From JAOSJL01 sp963704035 (GTDB taxonomy: Bacteria > Actinomycetota > Acidimicrobiia > IMCC26256 > JAOSJL01): DNA of 64,000 bases. Positions 9,365-17,924 of the stretch are shown here, in pieces (the first letter of the stretch is position 1; each line of letters starts with the position of its first letter). Position numbers and translations under genes: made by a program. The notes beneath the pieces are model-generated. The model saw only the letters and a list, made by a program, of their open reading frames with translations, did not search any database and was not told where the DNA came from. The stretch covers positions 620,001 through 684,000 of the forward strand of contig CAVPGR010000004.1 of NCBI GenBank assembly GCA_963704035.1, given 5' to 3'.

Positions 9365-9876
9365 CGTGCGCTCCCCTCCGTAGCGGAGTCGAGGACAGAA
9401 GCCCCGTTCTCCGCAGCCTCCACGACTTCCGCAGCTTCGGCAGCCTCCGCTGCCTCCGCGGTCTTTTCGGCCTCCGCGGCCTCCGCAGCCTTTTCGGCCT
9501 CCGCGGCCTCTGCAGCCTTTTCGGCCTCCGCGGCCTCTGCGGCCTTTTCGGCCTCCGCTGCCGCCGCAGCCTTTTCGTCCCGGGCCGCGATCGCCTCTCG
9601 CACTTCCTTCAAATGGGTCTTGCGGTCGACATCCCAGTGAGCGCGCTTCTTGCGTTTGAACGCACCCCGAATCAGGAGACCGAGCGTGTGCCTCGACAAG
9701 CCGATCCGGGCTACGCCGGGCAGGTCGTCTTCGCACATCCGGATCGCGAAGTCCCAGCGCACGGGCTCTCGGATCGTGCCCTCGACCACGATGTCATCGC
9801 CGTCACGTCTGACCGTGTACTCGCGGAAATCCATGACGAGCTCTTTGCGACCCAACCCCCGCGACTTGAGTTTCAC
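9361..9876 (-). CDS. Unrecognised small protein with Ala/Glu/Lys repeat tail
   Basis: 171 aa, GTG start with GAAGGA 8 bases upstream. Residues 1-95 look like a compact folded domain (FREYTVRRDGDDIVVEGTI, WDFAIRM). Residues 100-158 are repeats of EAEKAAEAA that should form a long charged helix or coiled coil. It leads the left operon and its stop overlaps the A5 start by four bases, so it is probably co-translated with A5. It could tether or organise the oxidoreductases, but that is inference. I recognise no family. The right arm has no equivalent. Confidence 0.75.
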   Translation of the reverse strand: MKLKSRGLGRKELVMDFREYTVRRDGDDIVVEGTIREPVRWDFAIRMCEDDLPGVARIGLSRHTLGLLIRGAFKRKKRAHWDVDRKTHLKEVREAIAARDEKAAAAAEAEKAAEAAEAEKAAEAAEAEKAAEAAEAEKTAEAAEAAEAAEVVEAAENGASVLDSATEGSAR

Positions 9877-9968
9877 AGCAGAGTTCCTTCCGCATGTTCG
9901 ATGGGGCGGTGGTGCAACCTGTGACCTCTGGCCGACAGGCTCGAGGCTTCAAAACCTGAAAAAAGCCT

Positions 9969-10022
9969 GGAACGCGTTCTCTAACTGGAACCCGTTCTTT
10001 AACTGGAACACGTTCCACTTAC
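9969..10022. promoter_or_regulatory. Three tandem 18-bp TetR/KstR-like operators
   Basis: Three adjacent 18-bp units begin at 9969, 9987 and 10005, each containing GGAAC-N-CGTTC. The third includes TGGAACACGTTCCA, a full match to TNNAACNNGTTNNA, the KstR-type motif as I recall it. The first two deviate at the last base. The array lies in the 278-bp divergent gap between the left operon (start 9876) and the TetR gene (start 10155), where it can control both. A related array lies at 13621-13689. Confidence 0.65.
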
Positions 10023-10154
10023 GACTCTAGCCGCAGAGCGCCCGCTGCGCACAAACCGTGCGCAGCCGTCCACTCGAGACGGCTCCGTGACCCACTGCAC
10101 CCTAACAATAGCTGCAAGCCATTGCAAGTTTGGAAATCGTGCTAACTTTGTCGG

Positions 10155-10871
10155 ATGACCAGTCTCCGTGAGCTCGGCAAGGTACGTCGGATCCAGCGGA
10201 TTCTCGATGCCGCGGCGCACATCATCGAAGCCGACGGTATCGACGCGCTCTCGATGCAGAATCTCGCCGACGAAGCCGAAGTCAGCATCTCGACGCTCTA
10301 CAACCTCGTCGGAGGCAAGGAAGCGATCCTGTTGATGCTGCTCTCGGTCACGATCGACGATCTCGAGATGACCGAACCCGGCCCGGGTGCTGACCCCATC
10401 ACCGCTTTGGGGTCGCTCGTCGACGACTTCGTCACCTCCTTCGGCATGCGGGGGTCGTTGTACCGCCCACTCCTCTTCTCGCTCGAGGGCCATCCCATCG
10501 TGGGCCAAGGTGCCGACGAGCTCCGCGTACGGACCATGGCGCTCGTGGAGGAATCCGTCGCTGACGCGGTCGACGCCGGCCTGCTCGACGATGCCGTCCC
10601 AACGGCAGTGATCGCTCATCACATCTGCCTGACGGCGCAGATGGGCCTGCGAAATTGGTCCATCGGCATGACCGAGCTCGAGGGATTCCGCGCCGAGATC
10701 CAGAGCGGGCTGTGGCTGACCTTGCTGGCAGTAGCAACGCCATCCACCCGGGACCGCGTGCTCGGTGAGCTCGCGGCTCTCGAACCGGCGATCACCGAGC
10801 TCGCTGAACGCGGTCGTGACGCGCCGCCGGGGCCGCGCATCGACGACGCGCTCGCGATGCCCTCGCCATAG
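10155..10871 (+). CDS. TetR family regulator of the island core
   Basis: 238 aa. The N-terminal HTH is plain (RRIQRILDAAAHIIEADG, MQNLADEAEVSISTLYNLVGGKEAIL, about residues 10-58), followed by a helical ligand domain. No Shine-Dalgarno is visible before the ATG. A possible -35/-10 pair (TTGCAA 10122, TAACTT 10143) would place the transcript start at or very near the ATG, so the mRNA may be leaderless. It is divergent from the left operon across a three-unit operator array and convergent with the membrane gene at 10915. It is the best candidate to bind both operator arrays. The ligand may be an acyl-CoA or steroid-like thioester (inference). Confidence 0.87.
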   Translation: MTSLRELGKVRRIQRILDAAAHIIEADGIDALSMQNLADEAEVSISTLYNLVGGKEAILLMLLSVTIDDLEMTEPGPGADPITALGSLVDDFVTSFGMRGSLYRPLLFSLEGHPIVGQGADELRVRTMALVEESVADAVDAGLLDDAVPTAVIAHHICLTAQMGLRNWSIGMTELEGFRAEIQSGLWLTLLAVATPSTRDRVLGELAALEPAITELAERGRDAPPGPRIDDALAMPSP

Positions 10872-10914
10872 AGCAAGCCAATCGTCCTCGCGACCGCTGC
10901 GGGAGTGCGGACTT

Positions 10915-11571
10915 CTACAGCCACCCGACAATCGGTCCGAAGACGACGACGGCCACGAGCACGATCGATGCGAGCACGCCGACGACCGTCCGCTGCTTCG
11001 TGCGATCGTCCATGTCGAACACCCACGTGCCCACGATGAAGAACGTGGCATAGCCGAACAGCACGATGAACACGGGGAACGACCTGTCCCAGAACCACCA
11101 CTGCCAATGGAACGACCCGGTGTGGCTGAGCAAGTACTCGATGAAGACGGCCAGGCACGAGAACGAAACGACGAAGACCCACCGGTTGGGGATTCCGAGG
11201 ATGCGGAGTCTTCTGTCGGGCGGGAGCATCTTCACGTAGACGACTCCCATGATCAGGAACATCATGGAGATCTCGATGGTGAGACCGACGAAGATCTGAT
11301 AGCTCGTGTCCCCGGTCGTGGCCCACAGGGGCGCTCTTCCGGTCACGTGCATGAAGATCGAGTTACCGATCTCGTTCAGCCAGTCCATCAGCCAGAACGC
11401 GAGACCGGCGAAGACCACACTCCAGTTCCGCTTCTCGATTTCGTTCGCGTAGACGTACATCACGAGAAGAAGCAGCGTGACCGTGTACCACTTGAACAAG
11501 GAGGCGTCGCGCAGGATCTCGAGTGCCTCGTTCGTCACCGGAGTGAACTCGGCAAGCATCGTCAACACCAT
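10915..11571 (-). CDS. Polytopic membrane protein of unknown function
   Basis: 218 aa with about six hydrophobic segments (near residues 28-42, 50-66, 90-112, 128-146, 160-182, 195-216) and aromatic-rich loops (FHWQWWFWDRSFP). I do not recognise a family. It is the last gene of the SDR - acyl-CoA dehydrogenase operon, 18 bp after the dehydrogenase. It could be a substrate permease, a membrane anchor or an electron-transfer partner. No haem or metal motif is obvious. Confidence 0.8.
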   Translation of the reverse strand: MVLTMLAEFTPVTNEALEILRDASLFKWYTVTLLLLVMYVYANEIEKRNWSVVFAGLAFWLMDWLNEIGNSIFMHVTGRAPLWATTGDTSYQIFVGLTIEISMMFLIMGVVYVKMLPPDRRLRILGIPNRWVFVVSFSCLAVFIEYLLSHTGSFHWQWWFWDRSFPVFIVLFGYATFFIVGTWVFDMDDRTKQRTVVGVLASIVLVAVVVFGPIVGWL

Positions 11572-11589
11572 CTCGAGCCGACGCGACCG

Positions 11590-12771
11590 CTACCGGCGGA
11601 TCTCCCCGAAGGGAAGCGTGCGACTCTCATCGGGCTCTCGAGGAAGACCGAGCACGCGCTCGGCGACCATGTTCCGCTGGATCTCGTCGGTGCCACCGCC
11701 GATCCGAACACCCGGCGCAATGAGGAAGAGATCCTGCCAGGGCCCCGGCTCGGCCACGGCGCGCGGGCCGAGCAAGGCGAACGCGGCCTCGGCTGCCAGG
11801 GTGAGCTGTCGGGCAATGGCGAGCTTGGCGATCGAGCCCTCCGCTGTGGGCACTTGGCCGGCGCTCAGCTTCGTCATCACCCGTGCGTTCAGATACCCGA
11901 GGCACCGATCCAAGGTGAAGACGCGAACAACGAGGTCGCGTTCGTGCGCGCCGAGATGCTCCTTCTCGCGGGCGAGCGCAAGCAGATCCTCCATGTGGAA
12001 CACGTTGAGCGAACCCCCGAGGGCCATGCGCTCGTGCAGGATCGTGGTCGTGGCCACCCGCCAGCCCTCGCCCACGGCGTCGACGCGGTCGGTGTCGGGA
12101 ATGCGCACGCCGTCCAGGAACACCTCGTTGAAATGCACCTCTCCGTTGAGCTGGCGAAGCGGCCGGACCGTCACTCCCGGGCTGTCCATGTCCACCACGA
12201 AAAAGGTCATGCCCTTGTGCTTGGCGACCGTCGAATCGGTGCGGGCAAGCAGAATCGCGCGGCGCGAGTAGTGGGCCCCCGATGACCACACCTTCCGGCC
12301 GTGCACGACCCATTCGTCACCCTCGCGCTCCGCTCGTGTCGCCACCGCGGCGAGGTCGGAGCCGGCGTCGGGCTCGCTGAAGAGCTGGCACCAGATCTCG
12401 TCACCGCTCAGAATCCGCGACAGGTAGCGTTCCCGCTGCTCTTCGCTGCCATGCGCGATGAGCGCCGGACCGGCCATGCCGATGCCGACGATGTTGACCG
12501 ACGACGGTGTCCGCGCACGGGCGCATTCCTGGTTCCAGATGATCTGTTCGACCGGACCGCACCCCCTGCCGCCGTGCTCGGTGGGCCAGGTGATCGCCGC
12601 CCACCCGTTCTCGAAGAGCAGCCGCTGCCACTTCTTGGACGCCGCCAGCGTCTCGTCCCACTCGCTGTCGCTGTCGCCGAGCTCCGGCGGTGCCAGGTGG
12701 ATGTGGTGCTCGAGAAACGCCTTCGCGTCGGACCGGAAGGCAGCCTCCTCCGGCGAGTCAGCGAGGTCCAT
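11590..12771 (-). CDS. Acyl-CoA dehydrogenase
   Basis: 393 aa, the usual length for the family. The FAD-binding segment (WCQLFSEPDAGSDLA, about residues 129-143) and the C-terminal signature (GGGTDEIQRNMVAERVLGLPRE) are both present. It introduces a 2,3 double bond into an acyl-CoA, passing electrons through bound FAD to ETF. Its start overlaps the SDR gene by 14 bp, so the two are co-translated. With the SDR and the KstR-like operators this suggests side-chain or ring beta-oxidation of a lipid such as a steroid or isoprenoid, but the exact substrate cannot be read. Confidence 0.9.
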   Translation of the reverse strand: MDLADSPEEAAFRSDAKAFLEHHIHLAPPELGDSDSEWDETLAASKKWQRLLFENGWAAITWPTEHGGRGCGPVEQIIWNQECARARTPSSVNIVGIGMAGPALIAHGSEEQRERYLSRILSGDEIWCQLFSEPDAGSDLAAVATRAEREGDEWVVHGRKVWSSGAHYSRRAILLARTDSTVAKHKGMTFFVVDMDSPGVTVRPLRQLNGEVHFNEVFLDGVRIPDTDRVDAVGEGWRVATTTILHERMALGGSLNVFHMEDLLALAREKEHLGAHERDLVVRVFTLDRCLGYLNARVMTKLSAGQVPTAEGSIAKLAIARQLTLAAEAAFALLGPRAVAEPGPWQDLFLIAPGVRIGGGTDEIQRNMVAERVLGLPREPDESRTLPFGEIRR

Positions 12772-13594
12772 CGGTCTCGTGCTCCCCGCGTACCGTCACG
12801 CCGACGGTCGCGCCGTCGACGACGAGCACGGTTCCTGTGGTGTTGGGCATCGTGTCGGACGAAAGAAACGCGATGGCGTGGGCGATCTCCTCCGGTTCGA
12901 CGAACATTCCGTTGAGAGGAACGGCCCGGCCCATGAGCTGATCGTCGGCACCCTCGGGCGGGGTGAAGCTCTCGAGAATCGGCGTGAGGACTGCACCCGG
13001 AGCCACAGCATTCACACGGAGGCCCGCCGCGGCGTACTCGGCCGCAAGTGTCTTGGTGAGTGCGACGACGCCTGCCTTCGACGCGCTGTACGCGACAGCG
13101 TACGGATGGGCGCCGAGCCCGGCGATCGACGCCACGTTCACGACGGCGCCACGTCGCTCGAGAAGCGCGGGCAGCGCGTTCCGGCACATGAGGAACGTGC
13201 CGGTCAGGTTGACACCGACGATGTGGTTCCAATCGTCGAGGGACTCCTCGGTCGAATGGCGGAAGTGTCCGATCCCGGCCACGTTCGCCAGCACATCGAT
13301 GGCTCCGAAGTGCTCGAGTGTGGTCGCGACAGCAGCCTTTGCGTCGACTTCGTCGCTCACGTCCCCCTCGATCACGAGCGCTTCGCCGCCGTCGGTGCGG
13401 ATTGCTGCGGCGGTCTCCTGCGCCCCGGCTTCGTCGAGATCGAAGCAACTCACGCGCGCGCCGTCGCTCCCGAACCGGAGAGCCGTCTCCCTACCGATTC
13501 CCGACGCCGCGCCCGTCACGAGCGCGACGCGGTCCTCCGGGCGCGCTGCCGGGGCGTTCTCGCCGTCAGGACTCTCGTTGTTCACTGTCTCCAC
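12758..13594 (-). CDS. Short-chain dehydrogenase/reductase (SDR)
   Basis: 278 aa classical SDR. The NAD(P)-binding motif TGAASGIG is at residues 27-34, NVAG near 110, and the catalytic YSASK near 165. An acidic residue at the end of strand 2 (SCFDLDE) favours NAD(H). It is the first gene of a three-gene minus-strand operon with the acyl-CoA dehydrogenase and the membrane protein. A tandem operator array (13621-13689) immediately upstream is shared with the divergent MarR gene. It likely oxidises a hydroxyacyl or hydroxysteroid intermediate. Confidence 0.9.
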   Translation of the reverse strand: METVNNESPDGENAPAARPEDRVALVTGAASGIGRETALRFGSDGARVSCFDLDEAGAQETAAAIRTDGGEALVIEGDVSDEVDAKAAVATTLEHFGAIDVLANVAGIGHFRHSTEESLDDWNHIVGVNLTGTFLMCRNALPALLERRGAVVNVASIAGLGAHPYAVAYSASKAGVVALTKTLAAEYAAAGLRVNAVAPGAVLTPILESFTPPEGADDQLMGRAVPLNGMFVEPEEIAHAIAFLSSDTMPNTTGTVLVVDGATVGVTVRGEHETDGPR

Positions 13595-13620
13595 GCTCGT
13601 CTCCCGTTCTCCTCAGAATT

Positions 13621-13689
13621 GCAACGTGTACCAAATCGCAACGTGTACCAAATTGCAATGTGTGCCCAAATTGTAACGTGTTCCAATTT
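13621..13689. promoter_or_regulatory. Four tandem ~17-bp operator repeats
   Basis: Units start at 13621, 13638, 13655 (18 bp) and 13673: GCAACGTGTACCAAATC, a near-identical second unit, a diverged third and GTAACGTGTTCCAATTT. The last contains TGTAACGTGTTCCA, which fits TNNAACNNGTTNNA as the 9969 array does. The first contains TGCAACGTGTACCA, one base off. The array lies in the 182-bp divergent gap between the SDR operon and MarR. The shared motif suggests that the same TetR (10155) controls both promoters. Confidence 0.6.
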
Positions 13690-13776
13690 TCAGCGACATC
13701 GTAGGCGGACGACGGAGATGGTGCCAACATCGAGGGCGAGAGCGTCAGCAGTGGGAGTCAGTAGTAGGAAGAGACC

Positions 13777-14286
13777 ATGAAAGAGACGCGCTGGGTCGAC
13801 GACTTCTCCGAAGCGTGGGCACGGGAGTACCCCGATTCGGCAGACACGTCGGGTCTGCTCCTGATCGCACGACTCGCCCGGTTGAACGTGTTGATCGAGG
13901 CATTCGAACAGGACACGCTCCAACCTTTCGATCTGATGCCCAGCGACTACGCCGTTCTCGCCGCGCTACGTCGCGTCGGACCGCCCTACGAGCTCGCTCC
14001 CAACGAGCTCTACACCGCTCTCGAGCGGTCGTCGGGCGGCATGACCAAGATGCTGAAGCGCCTCGAGGCGCTGGGACTCGTCGGACGCACAAACGATCCT
14101 GCCGACAAGCGGAGCAAGCTCGTCCGGCTCACCGCGGCAGGCAAGCAGGCAGAAGAAGCGGCGTTCGAGGCCTTCGTGGCCCGAACCCACGAACTGCTGC
14201 GGTCGGCTTCGCGCACCGACCTCGAGACGATCAACGACGCGGTACAGAACCTGCTCGCGATCATCGAGGACAACTTCCGTCGCTGA
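13777..14286 (+). CDS. MarR family transcriptional regulator
   Basis: 169 aa. The winged-helix core is plain: LMPSDYAVLAALRR, ELYTALERSSGGMTKMLKRLEALGLVGR as recognition helix and wing approach, and DPADKRSKLVRLTAAGK as the wing (about residues 52-125). MarR proteins bind as dimers and release DNA on binding small phenolic or lipophilic ligands. It stands alone between the SDR operon (divergent) and the right arm (130 bp downstream, same strand), so it may regulate the right arm or respond to the same substrate. Confidence 0.88.
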   Translation: MKETRWVDDFSEAWAREYPDSADTSGLLLIARLARLNVLIEAFEQDTLQPFDLMPSDYAVLAALRRVGPPYELAPNELYTALERSSGGMTKMLKRLEALGLVGRTNDPADKRSKLVRLTAAGKQAEEAAFEAFVARTHELLRSASRTDLETINDAVQNLLAIIEDNFRR

Positions 14287-14330
14287 CGCTCCCGTCGTTT
14301 GTGGACGTCTCGTTCACTTGTGGGCGTCAT

Positions 14331-14354
14331 GGCAAGCCCGGCGATTAGCTTGCC
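14331..14354. terminator. Hairpin after marR
   Basis: GGCAAGC ... GCTTGCC is a perfect 7-bp stem with a 10-base loop, 44 bases after the MarR stop and before the A6 promoter region. There is no clear T-run. It may end the marR transcript or be part of an operator. Confidence 0.35.
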
Positions 14355-14356
14355 AG

Positions 14357-14373
14357 AAAGCTTTCGAAGCTTT
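14357..14373. promoter_or_regulatory. Palindrome upstream of the right arm
   Basis: AAAGCTT-TCG-AAGCTTT is a perfect 7+7 bp inverted repeat centred 52 bases before the A6 ATG. It is AT-rich in an otherwise GC-rich stretch, as expected for a regulator site at the right-arm promoter. It does not resemble the TNNAACNNGTTNNA arrays, so it could belong to the neighbouring MarR. Confidence 0.45.
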
Positions 14374-14416
14374 ACTCTCCCCTCACCCGCCCTGCTCGTG
14401 GGCGAGAGGGGGAACG

Positions 14417-16132
14417 ATGCCCAAAGAAGAGACCTACGACGTCGTGATCATCGGCGCCGGCCACAACGGCACGACGACAGCCGCGTACCTGGCCAAGTGC
14501 GGGCTGAGCGTCTGCGTGTTGGAGGAGCGCCCGGAGTCCGGCGGGGCGCAGGAAACCGTCGAACCGCTCGCGGGTGTGCGGATCCAACCCCACGCGATCG
14601 CCAACTACGGGGGTTCGGCTCCCGGCTGGGAGCAGCTGGAGCTGTGGAAGTACGGCTTCCGCATGGACTGGGATCCGAATGTCACCGTGGAGCTGGACAC
14701 CGACAGGTACATCTTCACGCGCGACGGGCTCTCCCGGGTGACGGACCAGGACAAGATGGGCTGGGCCAAGATCGCCTGCATGCTCGCCGGCGAAGACGGT
14801 TTCCGGGACCTGATGCGAGCCACGTTCTGGTGCCCGCCTCATCCGCCCGACGTGGAGCTCAACGAGAACAACATTCCGTTCATGCAGGTCTACAAGCAGC
14901 ACCAGCCCGACGTGTGGACGCGGGAGCTGCTCGAGATGACGATGTTCGACCTCATGGACGAGTACCTCGAGACCGAACCGTTCAAGGTGAGCCAGGCGTA
15001 CATCGCCCTCAGCTCGGGTGCACACGGACACATGGAAGGTGTCGCCATCCCGGCACTGTGCAGTGCGGCCACCGTGATGCCACCGGCTGTCGCCAAGCCC
15101 GTCGCGGCACGCGGAAACATGCACGGGTACTTCCACGCGCTCATTCGCGCTGCGATTGCACACGGAGCCGTGTTCCGGACGTGTTGTCCCGTCGAGGAGA
15201 TCATCATCAGCAACGGACGGGCCGCCGGCGTGCGCCTCAGAGACGACGCGACCTGGGCCGCCAAGACGATCTGGGCACGCAAGGCCGTGATCAGCGCGGC
15301 GCACATCAAGCCCACGTTCCTCGACATGATCGGACCGCGGCATCTCGATGCCGGTTTCCTCCAGCGGATCAAGGACCTCAGTCTCAAGGGCGGCAGCCTC
15401 TACATGAGCCACTACCTCACCCGCGACGAGTTCCGGTACCGCCCCAAGTACCGGCTGCCGCCACCCAAAGACGCCTTCACGGGTGCCTTCTTCAACATGG
15501 AATCACGCGAGATCTACTTCAAGAACGTGGAGAACGTGTTGGGACGTCAGGAGAATCTGACCCTGGCACCCGACGAGGCGATGTGGGGCATGGTGGCGAG
15601 CTCGCTCTACGACCCGACCAATCCCCAGTGCACTCGCCCCGATCGCCACATCAACGGCCCGTTGTGGATGATGGTTCCGACGCCGCAGTACAACGTCGAC
15701 GGCATGACCGCCATGGACAAGGCCGACGAGAAGAAGAAGTGGGACGAGTTCATGCGGGCGAGTCTCGCCTGCATCGTCGAGAACCTCGATGACGACAACC
15801 TGATCCGCATCATCAGCGACTCGCCCCTCGAGCAGGAGATGCGCAACACCGGGATGCTCGGCGGCTCGTGGTACGGGATCCGCTGCGACCGGGACCAGTG
15901 GTGGAACGAACGTCCGCTTCCCGAGCTCGCCCGCTATCGCGTTCCGGGGATCGACGGCCTGTACCTCGCGCACCAGTCGGCCGCGCATCCCGGCGGCCTG
16001 TGCCTGATGGCCGTGGGCTACAACCTGATGCACATCCTGATCGAAGACGAAGTCGCCGACCCAGGTGACTGGTGGTACGCGTCGCCGTGGTACATCCCCG
16101 AGGAAGGGAAGCGGCCGGCCAACGCCGCTTGA
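14417..16132 (+). CDS. FAD-dependent oxidoreductase, phytoene-dehydrogenase-like (A6)
   Basis: 571 aa with GAGHNG at residues 13-18 and ESGGAQETVEPLAG. The C-terminal region has WWNERPLPELARYR, then HPGGLCLMAVGYNLMH, and ends ASPWYIPEEG, matching A5 (X type). The ATG at 14417 follows a GAGAGGGGG ribosome site. The longer open frame upstream has none. It is the first gene of the right-arm operon and is followed by A7 and A8, the same order as A5, A4, A2 on the left. Confidence 0.88.
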   Translation: MPKEETYDVVIIGAGHNGTTTAAYLAKCGLSVCVLEERPESGGAQETVEPLAGVRIQPHAIANYGGSAPGWEQLELWKYGFRMDWDPNVTVELDTDRYIFTRDGLSRVTDQDKMGWAKIACMLAGEDGFRDLMRATFWCPPHPPDVELNENNIPFMQVYKQHQPDVWTRELLEMTMFDLMDEYLETEPFKVSQAYIALSSGAHGHMEGVAIPALCSAATVMPPAVAKPVAARGNMHGYFHALIRAAIAHGAVFRTCCPVEEIIISNGRAAGVRLRDDATWAAKTIWARKAVISAAHIKPTFLDMIGPRHLDAGFLQRIKDLSLKGGSLYMSHYLTRDEFRYRPKYRLPPPKDAFTGAFFNMESREIYFKNVENVLGRQENLTLAPDEAMWGMVASSLYDPTNPQCTRPDRHINGPLWMMVPTPQYNVDGMTAMDKADEKKKWDEFMRASLACIVENLDDDNLIRIISDSPLEQEMRNTGMLGGSWYGIRCDRDQWWNERPLPELARYRVPGIDGLYLAHQSAAHPGGLCLMAVGYNLMHILIEDEVADPGDWWYASPWYIPEEGKRPANAA

Positions 16133-16140
16133 TCCGCACA

Positions 16141-16176
16141 GGAATCAGCACAGCAATCAGCACAGCAATCCGCAAA
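16141..16176. repeat. 12-bp tandem repeat, about 3 copies
   Basis: GCAATCAGCACA-type units repeat three times in the 59-bp gap between A6 and A7, just before the A7 ribosome site (AAGGA, about 16175). It is one of several short tandem repeats placed exactly at gene boundaries in this window. Confidence 0.6.
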
Positions 16177-16191
16177 GGAAGCAGCACCACC

Positions 16192-17862
16192 ATGGCAAGA
16201 GAACTGGTCGGGCAGCCCCATCCCCAGAGCTTCTTCTCCGAGTTCCCCGCGGAGAGCGAGTGGGACGTCGTCGTGATCGGCGCCGGACCCAACGGGCTGA
16301 TCACGGCCGCGTATCTCGCGAAGGCCGGTCTCAAGGTCGCGCTCGTGGAGCGCCGCTACGAGATCGGAGGCGGGCTCGCCACCGAGGAGATCCTCTTCCC
16401 CGGCTACTACTCCAACATCCATGCCGTGTACCACATGATGGTCGACTTCATGCCCGTGCTGCGCGACTTCGATCTGAGCCGCCACGGGTTGGTCTGGATC
16501 AAGCCCAATCTGCAGACGTCCATGGTGTTCGAAGACGGCACGTCGCTGCTCCTGACGCGCATGCTCGAGGACACGGTCGACTCGATTCACAAGTTCTCGA
16601 CGAAGGACGCCGTGACGTTCGGCCGGGTGATGCGGAACTGGCGCAAGATCGCGCGAGAAGTCGTGGCGCCTGCCACCTACATTCCGCCGATGGCTCCCTT
16701 GGATCTCTCCGAGGTGATGCAGCGCACCGAGTCGGGCACCGAGCTGCTCGAGCTCAGCGAACGGAGCCCGCTCGACATCATCACCGACACGTTCGAGGAC
16801 GACCGCGTCCGCGCGCTGATGCTCTACACCACGTGCATGTGGGGCCTCGACCCGCGAGAGAGCGGCGTGGGGTTCTTCGTCCCGCTGCTCCTCGACCGCG
16901 GCATGAACAAGTCCTACTGCCAGGGCGGGTCGCACAAGCTGGCCGGGGCCCTGGCGCGCGAGATCGTCCAGGCGGGTGGATGCATCCTGGACTCGTCCCA
17001 GGTCAACAAGATCACCATGCACGACGGCGCGGTCTCGGGCGTCGAGCTGTGGGAAGGACGCACCCTCCACAGCCCCGTCGTCGTCTCGAGCCTCGACCCC
17101 CAGACGACCTTCCTCGATCTCGTCGGTGCGGAGAACCTGCCGGGCCATCTGAAAGACGACGTCTCGGGCTGGGAGCACGACAAGTGGAGCTACAGCACTC
17201 TCCACGTGGCCACCGAGGAACCACCCCGCTACGCGTGCCGCGACACCTCGGTCGACCAGGCCTTCATGACCATCGTCGGCTTCGAGAGCACCGACCAGAT
17301 CCTCGCCCACTGGGAGGGCATCGCCGCGGGCAGGATCGACCTCGAGGCCTTCGGCGGCCACAGCACCTGCCAGACACACTTCGACCCGCACCTGAGCAGG
17401 GATCCGGGCAAGCATGTCTCCTTCTTCCAGACGCACGCTCCCTACGACATCCAGGGGGGATGGGAGAAGCGCGGTCCGGAGCTCGAGGAAGCGGTCCTCG
17501 CGAAGTGGCAGAAGGCCGCTCCCAACATGACGCCCGAGAACCTCATCATGACGGCTCAGGAAACCCCCGAGGACATCGAGATCCGACTTCCGAACATGCG
17601 GCGCGGCTCGATCAAACACGGCGACTACAACCCGCTCCAGCTGGGCTGCTTCCGACCCAACCAGGAATGCTCGGGCACCGATACGCCCATCGACGGCCTC
17701 TACGTGTGCGGCGCGTCCACCTACCCGGGTGGTCTCGTCATCGGCGGCCCGGGCTACCTCGCCGCCAACAAGGTTGCCGACGACATCGGCGTCACGAGGT
17801 GGTGGAAGCCGACACCCGAGATGGACAGATACACCCGGACGTACCTGTCCAACGAGTCATGA
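16192..17862 (+). CDS. FAD-dependent oxidoreductase, phytoene-dehydrogenase-like (A7)
   Basis: 556 aa with GAGPNG at residues 30-35, then ERRYEIGGGLATEEILFP and RRGSIKHGDYNPLQ near the C-terminus. GGLVIGGPGYLAANKV forms the second FAD contact. It is the right-arm counterpart of A4 (Y type). The ATG at 16192 has AAGGA about 12 bases upstream. The reading frame is open further 5' into A6, but that part reads the 12-bp repeats and is not protein-like. It is followed 62 bp later by A8. Confidence 0.88.
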   Translation: MARELVGQPHPQSFFSEFPAESEWDVVVIGAGPNGLITAAYLAKAGLKVALVERRYEIGGGLATEEILFPGYYSNIHAVYHMMVDFMPVLRDFDLSRHGLVWIKPNLQTSMVFEDGTSLLLTRMLEDTVDSIHKFSTKDAVTFGRVMRNWRKIAREVVAPATYIPPMAPLDLSEVMQRTESGTELLELSERSPLDIITDTFEDDRVRALMLYTTCMWGLDPRESGVGFFVPLLLDRGMNKSYCQGGSHKLAGALAREIVQAGGCILDSSQVNKITMHDGAVSGVELWEGRTLHSPVVVSSLDPQTTFLDLVGAENLPGHLKDDVSGWEHDKWSYSTLHVATEEPPRYACRDTSVDQAFMTIVGFESTDQILAHWEGIAAGRIDLEAFGGHSTCQTHFDPHLSRDPGKHVSFFQTHAPYDIQGGWEKRGPELEEAVLAKWQKAAPNMTPENLIMTAQETPEDIEIRLPNMRRGSIKHGDYNPLQLGCFRPNQECSGTDTPIDGLYVCGASTYPGGLVIGGPGYLAANKVADDIGVTRWWKPTPEMDRYTRTYLSNES

Positions 17863-17924
17863 AGAAACAGGTGCCGGCGCGCGCGGTCATGTAGACAGTC
17901 TCCACCCGACATGAGGAGGAGTGC

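Noticed and set aside
7538..9736. 732-residue form of A5
   Set aside because: The extra N-terminal part is a shadow of the Ala/Glu repeat in the 9361 gene. The ATG at 9364 forms a normal ATGA overlap.
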